Origin: Hungatella effluvii
Lineage (GTDB): Bacteria; Bacillota; Clostridia; Lachnospirales; Lachnospiraceae
NCBI RefSeq assembly: GCF_003201875.1
Contig: NZ_QJKD01000001.1
Span: 310,001 to 374,000 of the forward strand
Length of the DNA stretch: 64,000 bases
Reading direction: 5' to 3'
Shown here: in pieces, positions 24,736 to 32,480 of the stretch
Layout of the letters: each line of letters starts with the position of its first letter
Numbering within the stretch: position 1 is the first letter of the stretch
Program-made: the position numbers and the translations under genes
Notes under the pieces: generated by a model
What the model was told of the DNA's origin: nothing
What the model saw: the letters and a program-made list of their open reading frames with translations, nothing else
Databases searched by the model: none

Positions 24736-26256
24736 TTATTTTAATGCTGCATAATCTGCCTCTGTATAATCCTTAAGCGGATCCCAGTTCGGGAAATCAA
24801 AGGTTGCGTAATCGAGGCCGACAGCTTCGGATGCTCTCTGCCATTCCACGGTGGAAGCCTCTGACAATTTTTTCAGTTCACTTGAATAGTCTGTAATACT
24901 CTGGGAAAGCACCCCCTGTAAGATGGCTCCCAGGCTCGGTTGTACGTCTTTTACTTCCGCATAGAAGTCATATGCTTTTTCGTCTCTTGTTGTTGCTGCA
25001 GGTACCACCTTTGCTATTTCACTTGCAACTTCGTAATACTGCTTCATAACTTCATTCGTCATATATTTTTCATTGACGCTCGGTACGATTGAAACATAGT
25101 TACCGTCGGATACACAGCCGGACTGATATCCGTAGTCTTCATCAAACAGAGCCATTAAATATTCCGCCGCCTCTTTCGGATGCTTGGACTGTTTATAAAG
25201 TCCCATCCACGGAGCACTTTCTACCTGCTGAACACCGCCCTTTACTCCACTGTCCGGAACAGGAACTGCCATTACTCCATATTTTAAGTCTGGATAACTC
25301 TGCGCCCACGGTGGAATACACCACATACCCTGGCAGAGGAAACCTGCCTGTCCCTGAGCAAACATCTCCCTTGCCTCGGGAGCGCTGATATTCACAGTAT
25401 CCGGATGAATACTTCCGTCAGAAACCAACTGTTCCATCAGTGCCATTGCCTCATTCATGGCTTCGCTGTCATATGGAGCCTTCCCATCTACAGTCAGCAC
25501 CTTGGCATTGGGAGCGACTTTTCCACCTCCCACAGCAGCTAAGGAGCGAGCCAGAATATCCAGACGATTTAGCTGTTTTCCGCCTTCAATCAGACCGAAT
25601 ACCTCACCGTTCCCTGTTTCTGTTATCTTTTTACACGCCTCTGCAAATTCAGAATACGTCTCCGGAACCTTGGTAATACCAGCATTGTCCAATACATCTT
25701 TGTTATAGAAGAATAAACAATTTACGACCGGCATATTTTCCGGAATTGTATAGAGTTCTTCCCCCTTCATAGTCACTCCCTCTTCAAAAACAGACGGATC
25801 CAGTGTATTTAAAAATTCCTCTGTCACGTAGTCATTCAGCGGCTGGTACCACTCTTCCTTCAGTGCGGTGCTTAAGGTCATGCCTGTTGGAATCGGGAAT
25901 AAATCTGGTCCATCTCCTGATTTGATCATTGTAACAATCGTATTCTTAAACTGATCAATCGTCAGCATCGTGTATTCGATGGTGATATTGGGATGATCCT
26001 CCATATACTTCTTGTTAAATTCCTCTCTTCTTGCCAGAGAACTGTCACTCCAGTCCACAATCCGCAGGGTAATCTTTTCATCCGATTCAGCCGCCGTTGT
26101 ATCAGAACTGCTGTCCTTAGACGAAGCTTCCGTCTTCTCCTGTGTGGGTGCTGCTGTTGTGTCGCTTCCCCCCGTACTCGGCATCGCACAGCCCGTCATG
26201 GCTGTTACCGTCATTGCAATTGCCAGTGATAATGCCCCCATTTTCTTCAGTTTCAT
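24736..26256 (-). CDS. Sugar ABC transporter substrate-binding lipoprotein
   Basis: This 506-residue precursor starts at ATG 26256 with AAAGGAGGA upstream. The lipobox is MTGCAMP, followed by a Thr/Ser/Glu-rich linker. The mature part is a family-1 solute-binding protein (VVNCLFFYNKDVLDNAGI, GFLCQGMWCIPPWAQ) and differs markedly from the cluster 1 binding protein, so the two transporters probably take different ligands even though the enzymes are paralogous. Its permeases are five genes upstream in the same operon (30464-32288). About 70 bp of hairpin-free sequence separate it from the ROK gene. Confidence 0.9.
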   Translation of the reverse strand: MKLKKMGALSLAIAMTVTAMTGCAMPSTGGSDTTAAPTQEKTEASSKDSSSDTTAAESDEKITLRIVDWSDSSLARREEFNKKYMEDHPNITIEYTMLTIDQFKNTIVTMIKSGDGPDLFPIPTGMTLSTALKEEWYQPLNDYVTEEFLNTLDPSVFEEGVTMKGEELYTIPENMPVVNCLFFYNKDVLDNAGITKVPETYSEFAEACKKITETGNGEVFGLIEGGKQLNRLDILARSLAAVGGGKVAPNAKVLTVDGKAPYDSEAMNEAMALMEQLVSDGSIHPDTVNISAPEAREMFAQGQAGFLCQGMWCIPPWAQSYPDLKYGVMAVPVPDSGVKGGVQQVESAPWMGLYKQSKHPKEAAEYLMALFDEDYGYQSGCVSDGNYVSIVPSVNEKYMTNEVMKQYYEVASEIAKVVPAATTRDEKAYDFYAEVKDVQPSLGAILQGVLSQSITDYSSELKKLSEASTVEWQRASEAVGLDYATFDFPNWDPLKDYTEADYAALK

Positions 26257-26272
26257 AAAATACTTCCTCCTT

Positions 26273-27535
26273 TTATTTATGTTTTCCAAGCGCTTGAAAC
26301 ATATAGCCCTTGTAATTCTCCACTCCCGGCTGGTTAAATGGATTTACCCCCAGCATGCTTCCGGAAAGGTAGCATGCAAATTCAAAAAAGTAAAACAACT
26401 GGCCAAAACTGTATTCGTTCAATTCTTTAATCTTCAGCCTGACACATGGAAGCCTCTCACTGTGGGCCTGAAAGGTAGCTAAAAACGCAGCTCTGTTGAC
26501 CTCCCGCAAATCCGCCCCGTTTAAGTAATCAAAGCCGTCGTCCACATCGTCCGCCTCAAGAATCAGTTCCTCATCCGGATTTTCAATATCCAGAAATGTC
26601 TCAAACAGTACCGGAGTCCCCTCCTGTACAAACTGGCCGATCGAATGCAGATCTTCCGAATATTTTACAGCCACCGGATACAGCCCTTTTCCGTCTTTCC
26701 CCTCGCTCTCCGCAAACAGCTGGGTCCACCAGCCATTGAAATACTGATACCTCGGTTCAAAGGAAGCCAGCATCTCCATGCGGAAACCTTTCTGATACAG
26801 AACATTACGGATTGCGGCATACTGGAAGGCGCTGTTTTCTGCCCCTGCTGCCGTCTTTAAATTCTGCTCCATATCCCTGGCGCCGGATACCATGGCACGA
26901 ATATCAATTCCCGCCACCGCGGCCGGGAACAGCCCGACATTGCACAGGGCGGAATACCGTCCCCCTATGTCTTCCGGGAAGTCAAGAAATGTATAACCGT
27001 GAGCCACACACAGCTCCTGCAGCTCACTTCCTCTCGTCCCGGTTGCGAATACCCTGCTGTTGTAGTCTGCCCCATAGCGTTTTCTCAGATACTGCCTGAG
27101 AATCCGGAAACCGATTCCCGGTTCCATCGTCTCAAAGTTCTTGGCAATGACATTTATATATACGGATTTCCCGTCCAACTGCGCTAAAATCTGCTTCATA
27201 TACGCGGAAGATATATTGTTTCCGGCGTACAGAACCTTTACCTTACTCTGGTTAGGCAGCGCACAGGTCACTGCCCTGGCCGCCTGATTGGAACCCCCGA
27301 TCCCGATTACCACGAGGATATCCCCATCGTCCCGGACCCTTTTTGCGAAAGTCTCGATCTCAGCAATCCGCTCTTCTCCGGCCCACTCATCCACGCTGAG
27401 CCATCCAAGACTGTCACGATACTGCTCTTCTCCGGCCTGTGCCCGGGTCAGGATTTCTTTCTTCTGTCTCATGTACTCGTTCAGCTCTTCACAAGACGCC
27501 TGCCCGCTTCCGTCATAGAATTCCAAATGTACCAT
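26273..27535 (-). CDS. Glucose-6-phosphate isomerase family protein (paralog)
   Basis: The 420-residue product is the counterpart of 17730-19016, with GIGGSNQAARAV, FLDFPEDIGGRYS, GLFPAAVAGID, SEDLHSIGQFVQEG and NPFNQPGVENYKGYMFQ. It should interconvert an aldose-6-phosphate and a ketose-6-phosphate. The start is ATG 27535 with TAGGTGAT upstream; a GTG at 27544 overlaps that site. It lies in the middle of cluster 2, whereas its paralog opens cluster 1, which shows how the gene order was shuffled. Confidence 0.88.
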   Translation of the reverse strand: MVHLEFYDGSGQASCEELNEYMRQKKEILTRAQAGEEQYRDSLGWLSVDEWAGEERIAEIETFAKRVRDDGDILVVIGIGGSNQAARAVTCALPNQSKVKVLYAGNNISSAYMKQILAQLDGKSVYINVIAKNFETMEPGIGFRILRQYLRKRYGADYNSRVFATGTRGSELQELCVAHGYTFLDFPEDIGGRYSALCNVGLFPAAVAGIDIRAMVSGARDMEQNLKTAAGAENSAFQYAAIRNVLYQKGFRMEMLASFEPRYQYFNGWWTQLFAESEGKDGKGLYPVAVKYSEDLHSIGQFVQEGTPVLFETFLDIENPDEELILEADDVDDGFDYLNGADLREVNRAAFLATFQAHSERLPCVRLKIKELNEYSFGQLFYFFEFACYLSGSMLGVNPFNQPGVENYKGYMFQALGKHK

Positions 27536-27544
27536 ACCGATCAC

Positions 27545-28381
27545 CTACCCAAGAATTTCCCGAACATACGAAACTGCCTTCGTATACCGTTCAAAGTCTA
27601 CCTTTCCTTTTTCATATTCAATGACCGCCCAGCCATTGTCTCCGAAATTCTTTTTTATTACAGACAGGAGTCTTTCATAGTCCATATTGCCCTTGCCCAG
27701 GTCCACATAGTTATCCTGTTTCTCAGCAAATGTCCTGCATTTTTCCATATCTTCTTTTTTAAAGTCCCGTAAATGAACGTATGAAATTCTGTCCGGATAC
27801 TTCTCTAATAAATCTGCCGGATCCCAACCGCTGCCGGCCGCCCATCCGGTATCCAGTGCAAACCGCACCTCCGGAGCATGATGAATCAGCGCCATAAACA
27901 GCAGGCCATCCTGGTCAAACTCCCAGCAGTGGTTATGATAGTTGATGGAAACACCACTCTCCTTCGCCTTTGCTGCTATCTTGTTCAGTTTTCCAGCCAT
28001 TTTCTCAGCCGCTGCCGGATCAGATAATCTCGGATCTATGCCTTCTTCTGGATGCTGCGATGGGTCGTTCTGAGCCATGCCTGTAAAAATAATATTCTTA
28101 TTCGGCATAACCTGCAGAAATTCCACTGCCTTCCCAACCGCCTCCTCCACCTTCTGCGGATCATCCAGCAAATCGGTCCACAGCGCAGATACATGAAGTC
28201 CTGCCAGCTGCAAATGATACTGATCCAGCAGTTCCTTTAAATAACTGCTCTTTTCGACTCCGAAGAAACGCGCGCCGATCTCCACGCCCTGGCATCCGGT
28301 CTTCTCAAATTCCTTTAATACTTCTTCCGTTTCCTTTGCGATCCTGTCGGTAAACAGGACGGCATGACAACCTATTTTCAT
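27545..28381 (-). CDS. Sugar phosphate isomerase/epimerase (IolE-like TIM barrel)
   Basis: This 278-residue AP-endonuclease-2-fold protein has GVEIGARFFG, SINYHNHCWEF, ALDTGWAAGSG, YVHLRDFK and AVIEYE, which hold the His, Asp and Glu metal ligands. It resembles inosose dehydratase and 3-keto-sugar-acting enzymes more than the other two TIM barrels in the window, and has no counterpart in cluster 1. CAGGAGGA precedes the ATG. It follows a Gfo/Idh/MocA gene after a short hairpin gap. Likely roles are epimerisation, isomerisation or beta-elimination on a keto sugar made by the oxidoreductase (inference). Confidence 0.83.
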   Translation of the reverse strand: MKIGCHAVLFTDRIAKETEEVLKEFEKTGCQGVEIGARFFGVEKSSYLKELLDQYHLQLAGLHVSALWTDLLDDPQKVEEAVGKAVEFLQVMPNKNIIFTGMAQNDPSQHPEEGIDPRLSDPAAAEKMAGKLNKIAAKAKESGVSINYHNHCWEFDQDGLLFMALIHHAPEVRFALDTGWAAGSGWDPADLLEKYPDRISYVHLRDFKKEDMEKCRTFAEKQDNYVDLGKGNMDYERLLSVIKKNFGDNGWAVIEYEKGKVDFERYTKAVSYVREILG

Positions 28382-28411
28382 TCTAAAAATCCTCCTGGTC
28401 TATTCAAAGTC

Positions 28412-28447
28412 GTAACAGTTCAGACGGCTCATCGTCCGAGCTGTTAC
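28412..28447 (-). repeat. Short hairpin at an operon gene junction
   Basis: GTAACAG (28412-28418) pairs with CTGTTAC (28441-28447), with an inner GACG/CGTC stem; the 3' arm covers the stop codon of the oxidoreductase gene. The left arm (AACAGTTCAGACGGCTCATC) resembles the start of element C (AACTGTTCAGGACGGCTTATC with one base added), so it may be a collapsed copy. Confidence 0.5.
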
Positions 28448-29544
28448 TCAAAATCAATGGGAACACTGCATCCGCAGTCTGAAGACTCCTGCAGCGCGTC
28501 GATCAGCTTCTGAATATAAACGCCTCTCTGGAAGTCTGTATCCACCGGCGTTCCTTTTTCAATTGCATCAATAAACTGTTTTATCTCAAAATAGAAATTG
28601 ATTGCAAACGGTGTTCTCGGAACATTTTCATTGATCAGATACATCTCCTCCGGAACCTTTACGCACTCCGGCGCGCCTAAATATCCGCCCTCCGGATCTT
28701 TCTTCTGGATCTGCAGTGAGAAATGGTCGGCACCGTCAAATACTGCGTTTCCGCCGCTGCCGTATACCTCCACCGTATGTCTGCTGCCGATTCTGCTGGC
28801 CGTGTAGGAGAGCAGGACGCCATCCCTCGTTCTGGCAGAGAACATGGCCACATCGTCGTTATCCACACTGCCCCTGCCGTTCCCATGTACCCGGTCGCGT
28901 TCCTCCACCATAATACCGCTCATGCATTGTACCTCGGTGATCGGTCCCGCCGTGTCGCGGATCAGCATATCGCCAATGTCCAGCATATGGCTTCCAAAGT
29001 CCGCCATGGCTCCAGGTCCCGATAACTCCTTCTGCATCCTCCATTCCAGCTTTACCTGTGGATTGGCGATTCTGTTTCCGCCAAGGGACTGGCGAATATA
29101 AAATATCTTTCCGAGGGAGCCGTCATCGATCAGCTTCTTCAAATACATATACCCGGGAATTCCGCGGTAGCAGAGCCCGATCATGCAGACATTGCCGGAC
29201 ATTTCCGCATAATTTAACGCTTTCTGGCATTCCGCCGCATCGACTCCAAACGGCTTCTCACACAGGACGTGTTTTCCCGCCTTCAGAGCCTGAACCGTTA
29301 ATTCAATATGGGAGGCATTGGGGGTACAGATGCTGACTGCATCCACCAGATCCAGAAGTTCTTCAAAGCTTTCGCAGGCCCTTGCCCCCTCCAGTCCGAA
29401 TTTCTCTATGTAACCGGCGGCTCTCTCCCTGATAATATCGTAAACAGCCGTAATCTTCGCCTCCGGCACTCTTAAATACCCGTCAATGTGGTTGCCTGCG
29501 ATTCCAATCGTATTTCCAACTCCTACAATTCCTACTCTTACCAT
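28444..29544 (-). CDS. Gfo/Idh/MocA family oxidoreductase
   Basis: The 366-residue protein has RVGIVGVGNTIGIAGNHIDGY at its N-terminus and CEKPFGVD with the catalytic Lys. It is the counterpart of 16676-17743 in cluster 1, as shown by the shared GIAGNH loop, NRIANPQVKLEWRMQKELSG and the MADFGSHMLDIGD segment. GAGAGGAG lies before the ATG. It probably catalyses NAD(P)-linked oxidation or reduction of a sugar or glycoside. It is flanked on both sides by AP-endonuclease-2 TIM barrels, an arrangement that suggests an oxidise-then-rearrange sequence (inference). Confidence 0.86.
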   Translation of the reverse strand: MVRVGIVGVGNTIGIAGNHIDGYLRVPEAKITAVYDIIRERAAGYIEKFGLEGARACESFEELLDLVDAVSICTPNASHIELTVQALKAGKHVLCEKPFGVDAAECQKALNYAEMSGNVCMIGLCYRGIPGYMYLKKLIDDGSLGKIFYIRQSLGGNRIANPQVKLEWRMQKELSGPGAMADFGSHMLDIGDMLIRDTAGPITEVQCMSGIMVEERDRVHGNGRGSVDNDDVAMFSARTRDGVLLSYTASRIGSRHTVEVYGSGGNAVFDGADHFSLQIQKKDPEGGYLGAPECVKVPEEMYLINENVPRTPFAINFYFEIKQFIDAIEKGTPVDTDFQRGVYIQKLIDALQESSDCGCSVPIDFE

Positions 29545-29557
29545 TGTTTTTCTCCTC

Positions 29558-30436
29558 TCAACGCTTTCCTATAAATGCCTTTAAATATTCTTTTCCAAGT
29601 ATCAGACCATTCTCCACCAGTTCCAGCGAATCCTCGTAATCCGGATCCTCGTGTTCGATGCTGACAGTTCCCTGATATCCTGCTTTTTCCAGTTCTCCGG
29701 TCAGCTTTCTCCAGTCCAGAAGTCCATGGCCCGGAATCCGGTAGCTCCACCAGCTGAAATCTGTCAGAATTCCGCACTCCTTCAACCGCTCTTCTTTTAT
29801 CTCCGTATCCTTGGCATGGACATGGAATATCCGGTCCCCGAACTCCGCCACCGGAGCATACGGATCGATAAACTGCCATACCAGATGGGAGGGATCATAG
29901 GCCAGCCCCACCATTTTGCTGTCCAGCCGTTTTAAGATCTCTCTCCACATCACCGGAGAAATGGCGATATTTCCCATCAGCGGGCAGTTCTCAAAGGCCA
30001 GCTTTACATTCTTCTTCTCTGCGTATTCTACAATGGGAGCAAAGGTCTCCACAAACTGATCCAGGCTCCGGGCCGGTGTCCTGCGGATCGAATCCGCCTT
30101 GTCATAGATTCCCTCCTCCAGGGTCTTATTAATGCCCGTAGAAGTCACGATCTTTTCTATTCCAAGATCGCCTGCAAATGCAATCCTCTTTTTCAGTTCC
30201 GCAATATGCGCTTCTGCTTCCCCGCTGTCTGTGCTGAGAAAATTTCTGCAGTAGGTAAGAGATGTTATCGCCACCTTCCCCTTCTCCAAAACCCGCTCAA
30301 ACAGTTCTCTCTCCATCGGAACGGTAGGTCCCACTTCCAGGTCTTCAAAGCCCTGGGCCGCCGCCCATTCCGCAATTTCGTCCAGATGCACCATCCCTTT
30401 TTTCACAAGGATGTTTGTCATAAAACCAAGTCTCAT
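29558..30436 (-). CDS. Sugar phosphate isomerase/epimerase (AP endonuclease 2 fold)
   Basis: This 292-residue TIM barrel is the counterpart of 15691-16542: LEVGPTVPM, SLTYCRNFLS, AFENCPLMGNIA, LAYDPSHLVWQFIDPY, HVHAKDTE and SIEHEDPDYE are all shared. ATG 30436 follows GAGGAGG; the longer reading has no site. The paired presence of this enzyme and the GIAGNH-type oxidoreductase in both clusters marks them as the core of the pathway. Metal-dependent isomerase or epimerase action on a keto sugar is likely; exact chemistry unknown. Confidence 0.85.
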   Translation of the reverse strand: MRLGFMTNILVKKGMVHLDEIAEWAAAQGFEDLEVGPTVPMERELFERVLEKGKVAITSLTYCRNFLSTDSGEAEAHIAELKKRIAFAGDLGIEKIVTSTGINKTLEEGIYDKADSIRRTPARSLDQFVETFAPIVEYAEKKNVKLAFENCPLMGNIAISPVMWREILKRLDSKMVGLAYDPSHLVWQFIDPYAPVAEFGDRIFHVHAKDTEIKEERLKECGILTDFSWWSYRIPGHGLLDWRKLTGELEKAGYQGTVSIEHEDPDYEDSLELVENGLILGKEYLKAFIGKR

Positions 30437-30463
30437 CTTATTCCTCCTCGTTATGAACACTCA

Positions 30464-31306
30464 TTAACTCTTAACCGCTCCCGCAATGCCTTCCACGAAG
30501 TATTTCTGCAGACAGATAAACAACAGAATGATAGGAATAACCGCAATCACGCCGCCGGCCGCGATGCCGGTCCAGTCAACGGTATTTTCACCTTTAAACG
30601 CGTACAGTCCGACAGCCAGAGTACGGGAAGACGGGTTGTTCAGCGTCAGTACCAATGGAAGCATAAATGCGTTCCACGCCCAGATGGTCTCCATGATGAC
30701 TACAGTAGTTGCAATCGGCTTCGTCAGCGGCATCATAATATTAAAGAAGGTCCGAAAGAAATTACAGCCGTCCACCTTTGCCGCCTCTTCCAGTTCTCCG
30801 GGGATCTGCTCGAAAAAGCTGGAGAAGAGAAGAAGGAAAATCACGTGAGCGCCGCCGGCCTGAGCCAGGATCAGCCCCAGTTTCGTACCGACCAGCTTCA
30901 TGCTCTTGATCACCTCATAGGTAGGTATGATCGTACTGACTAACGGTATCGCAATGCTGCTCATGAAAACCATCATCACCACTTTCTTACCCACGAAGTT
31001 ATATCTTCCCATCGCATATCCCGCGAGCATGGTCATGATCAGCACGAGGAATACCGCGAAAAATGTTACAATTACCGTGTTAATGAAGTATGTATCGAAA
31101 TGCGCCTTCTCCCAGATTCTGGTGACATTGTCAAAGGTGGGATTCTGGGGAATCAGTCCCAGTTTATTTTTAAAGAATTCGTTCTGGTCCTTGAAGGAAG
31201 CGGATATCATCCACAAAAACGGATAGATCCATGCCAGGCCGATTATCAGCAGCAATCCATGATTCAGCAGGGTCTTCACCTGTCTCTTTGCCTTATCTCT
31301 GTTCAT
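30464..31306 (-). CDS. Sugar ABC transporter permease (MalG type)
   Basis: The 280-residue protein has six membrane segments, an N-terminal LAWIYPFLWMISASFKDQNE typical of MalG-type subunits, and the EAA loop ELEEAAKVDGCNFFRTFFNIMM that contacts the ATPase. CAGGAGGT precedes the ATG. It is second in cluster 2. No ATPase is encoded nearby, so a shared MsmK/UgpC-type ATPase elsewhere is assumed. Confidence 0.92.
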   Translation of the reverse strand: MNRDKAKRQVKTLLNHGLLLIIGLAWIYPFLWMISASFKDQNEFFKNKLGLIPQNPTFDNVTRIWEKAHFDTYFINTVIVTFFAVFLVLIMTMLAGYAMGRYNFVGKKVVMMVFMSSIAIPLVSTIIPTYEVIKSMKLVGTKLGLILAQAGGAHVIFLLLFSSFFEQIPGELEEAAKVDGCNFFRTFFNIMMPLTKPIATTVVIMETIWAWNAFMLPLVLTLNNPSSRTLAVGLYAFKGENTVDWTGIAAGGVIAVIPIILLFICLQKYFVEGIAGAVKS

Positions 31307-31334
31307 CTATCTTTACCTCCTGATTTCCTGACAT

Positions 31335-32288
31335 CTATACGCGCCTGCTGTTCAAACGCGCCTTGATGATATTTAACACGACACCGATCACAATCACAGC
31401 GATTCCAAAGAGAATTGCCGCCGCGCTGGCATATCCCAGTCTCGGCATTCCAATCTCACTGGAGAACGCCGAACGATAAACGTAAGTGGCTATAACATCG
31501 GTCGCATAGAAAGGGCCGCCTTCTGTCATCGTCTTGACAATATCGAATACCTTCAGGGAATTGATCGCGCACAGGATTGCGATGATTCCACCGACCGGTG
31601 CGATAAGCGGAAGGACGATATGGATAAATGTCTGGAATCTGGTAGCTCCGTCCACGGTGGCCGCCTCGTACACGTCCTTCGAAACGCCCTGAAGTCCAGC
31701 CAGCCAGTAGATCATGTAAGTACCGCAGTCTTTCCAGAGAGAGATGAGTACCAGCGTCGGCATGGCGTATTTTGCATTTCCCAGGAAATTAATCGGCGTC
31801 TTGATCAGATGAAGCGTGACCAGTAAATGGTTAATCGGCCCCTGGACACCCAGCAGGAAGATCATGATGATACCGACGACTGACGCTGTGGTGACAACCG
31901 GTATAAAGTACATGGTCCGGTAAACAGTTCTCCCCTTCAGCGCCTCGTTGTTCAGCATATATGCCAGGAACAGCGATACCGCCAGCTCTAAGGGAACGAT
32001 CATGATTGTATATTTGAAGCTGTTGAAAAAGGCATTCCAGAACAGCTCGTCATGAATCAGTTCCACGTAATTCTGAAGTCCGATAAAAGCCGCATGGCTC
32101 GTCAGACCCGACCAGTCCAGAAACGAGTACTGGATACTGCAGATGATGGGATATCCCTGAAACAGGATATAAAAAATAAGTGACATTGACATAAACAGCC
32201 AACACCAGCCGTTTAAGATCAGCTTCTCCCGGCGTTTATTCCGTTTTGTGACAGCTTCCACTCCCATATTCTCCGTCTTTGCTTTCAT
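31335..32288 (-). CDS. Sugar ABC transporter permease (MalF type)
   Basis: The 317-residue protein has a basic N-terminus, six membrane segments from LNGWCWLFMSMSLIFYILFQ onward, and the EAA loop DVYEAATVDGATRFQTFIHIVLPL. ATG 32288 is chosen with GAGGTGG upstream; a GTG at 32300 lies inside that site. It opens cluster 2, behind the ROK-type promoter at 32325-32374. The other permease follows after 28 bp, and the binding protein is five genes downstream. Confidence 0.9.
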   Translation of the reverse strand: MKAKTENMGVEAVTKRNKRREKLILNGWCWLFMSMSLIFYILFQGYPIICSIQYSFLDWSGLTSHAAFIGLQNYVELIHDELFWNAFFNSFKYTIMIVPLELAVSLFLAYMLNNEALKGRTVYRTMYFIPVVTTASVVGIIMIFLLGVQGPINHLLVTLHLIKTPINFLGNAKYAMPTLVLISLWKDCGTYMIYWLAGLQGVSKDVYEAATVDGATRFQTFIHIVLPLIAPVGGIIAILCAINSLKVFDIVKTMTEGGPFYATDVIATYVYRSAFSSEIGMPRLGYASAAAILFGIAVIVIGVVLNIIKARLNSRRV

Positions 32289-32324
32289 AATCCACCTCAC
32301 AGATAAAATTTCTTACGGTTTGAA

Positions 32325-32374
32325 TTAGTTTTTTAATTTAATTAAATAATATCATTGTGCCTATTACTTGTCAA
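32325..32374 (-). promoter_or_regulatory. Promoter and ROK-type operator of cluster 2
   Basis: On the minus strand TTGACA (32374-32369), 17 bases, TATTAT (32351-32346), then the AT-rich site AAATTAAAAAACTAAT ending near 32325. The 16 bases quoted are identical to those at the cluster 1 promoter. The promoter lies right behind the terminator of the upstream operon (32409-32463). Confidence 0.85.
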
Positions 32375-32408
32375 TATATTTTTTAATTTTTTATATATTT
32401 CTCACAAA

Positions 32409-32463
32409 GAAAGGGCTAAAACCACTTATGAAGTCCTGGTTCATAAGCAATTTCGGCCCTTTC
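32409..32463 (-). terminator. Terminator of the GH3-DUF4838 operon
   Basis: GAAAGGGC (32409-32416) pairs with GCCCTTTC (32456-32463), with an inner CTTATGAA/TTCATAAG stem. On the minus strand the hairpin is followed by TTTCTTTG. It lies 18 bp past the stop codon. Confidence 0.75.
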
Positions 32464-32480
32464 CAAATTAAATTTTACTG

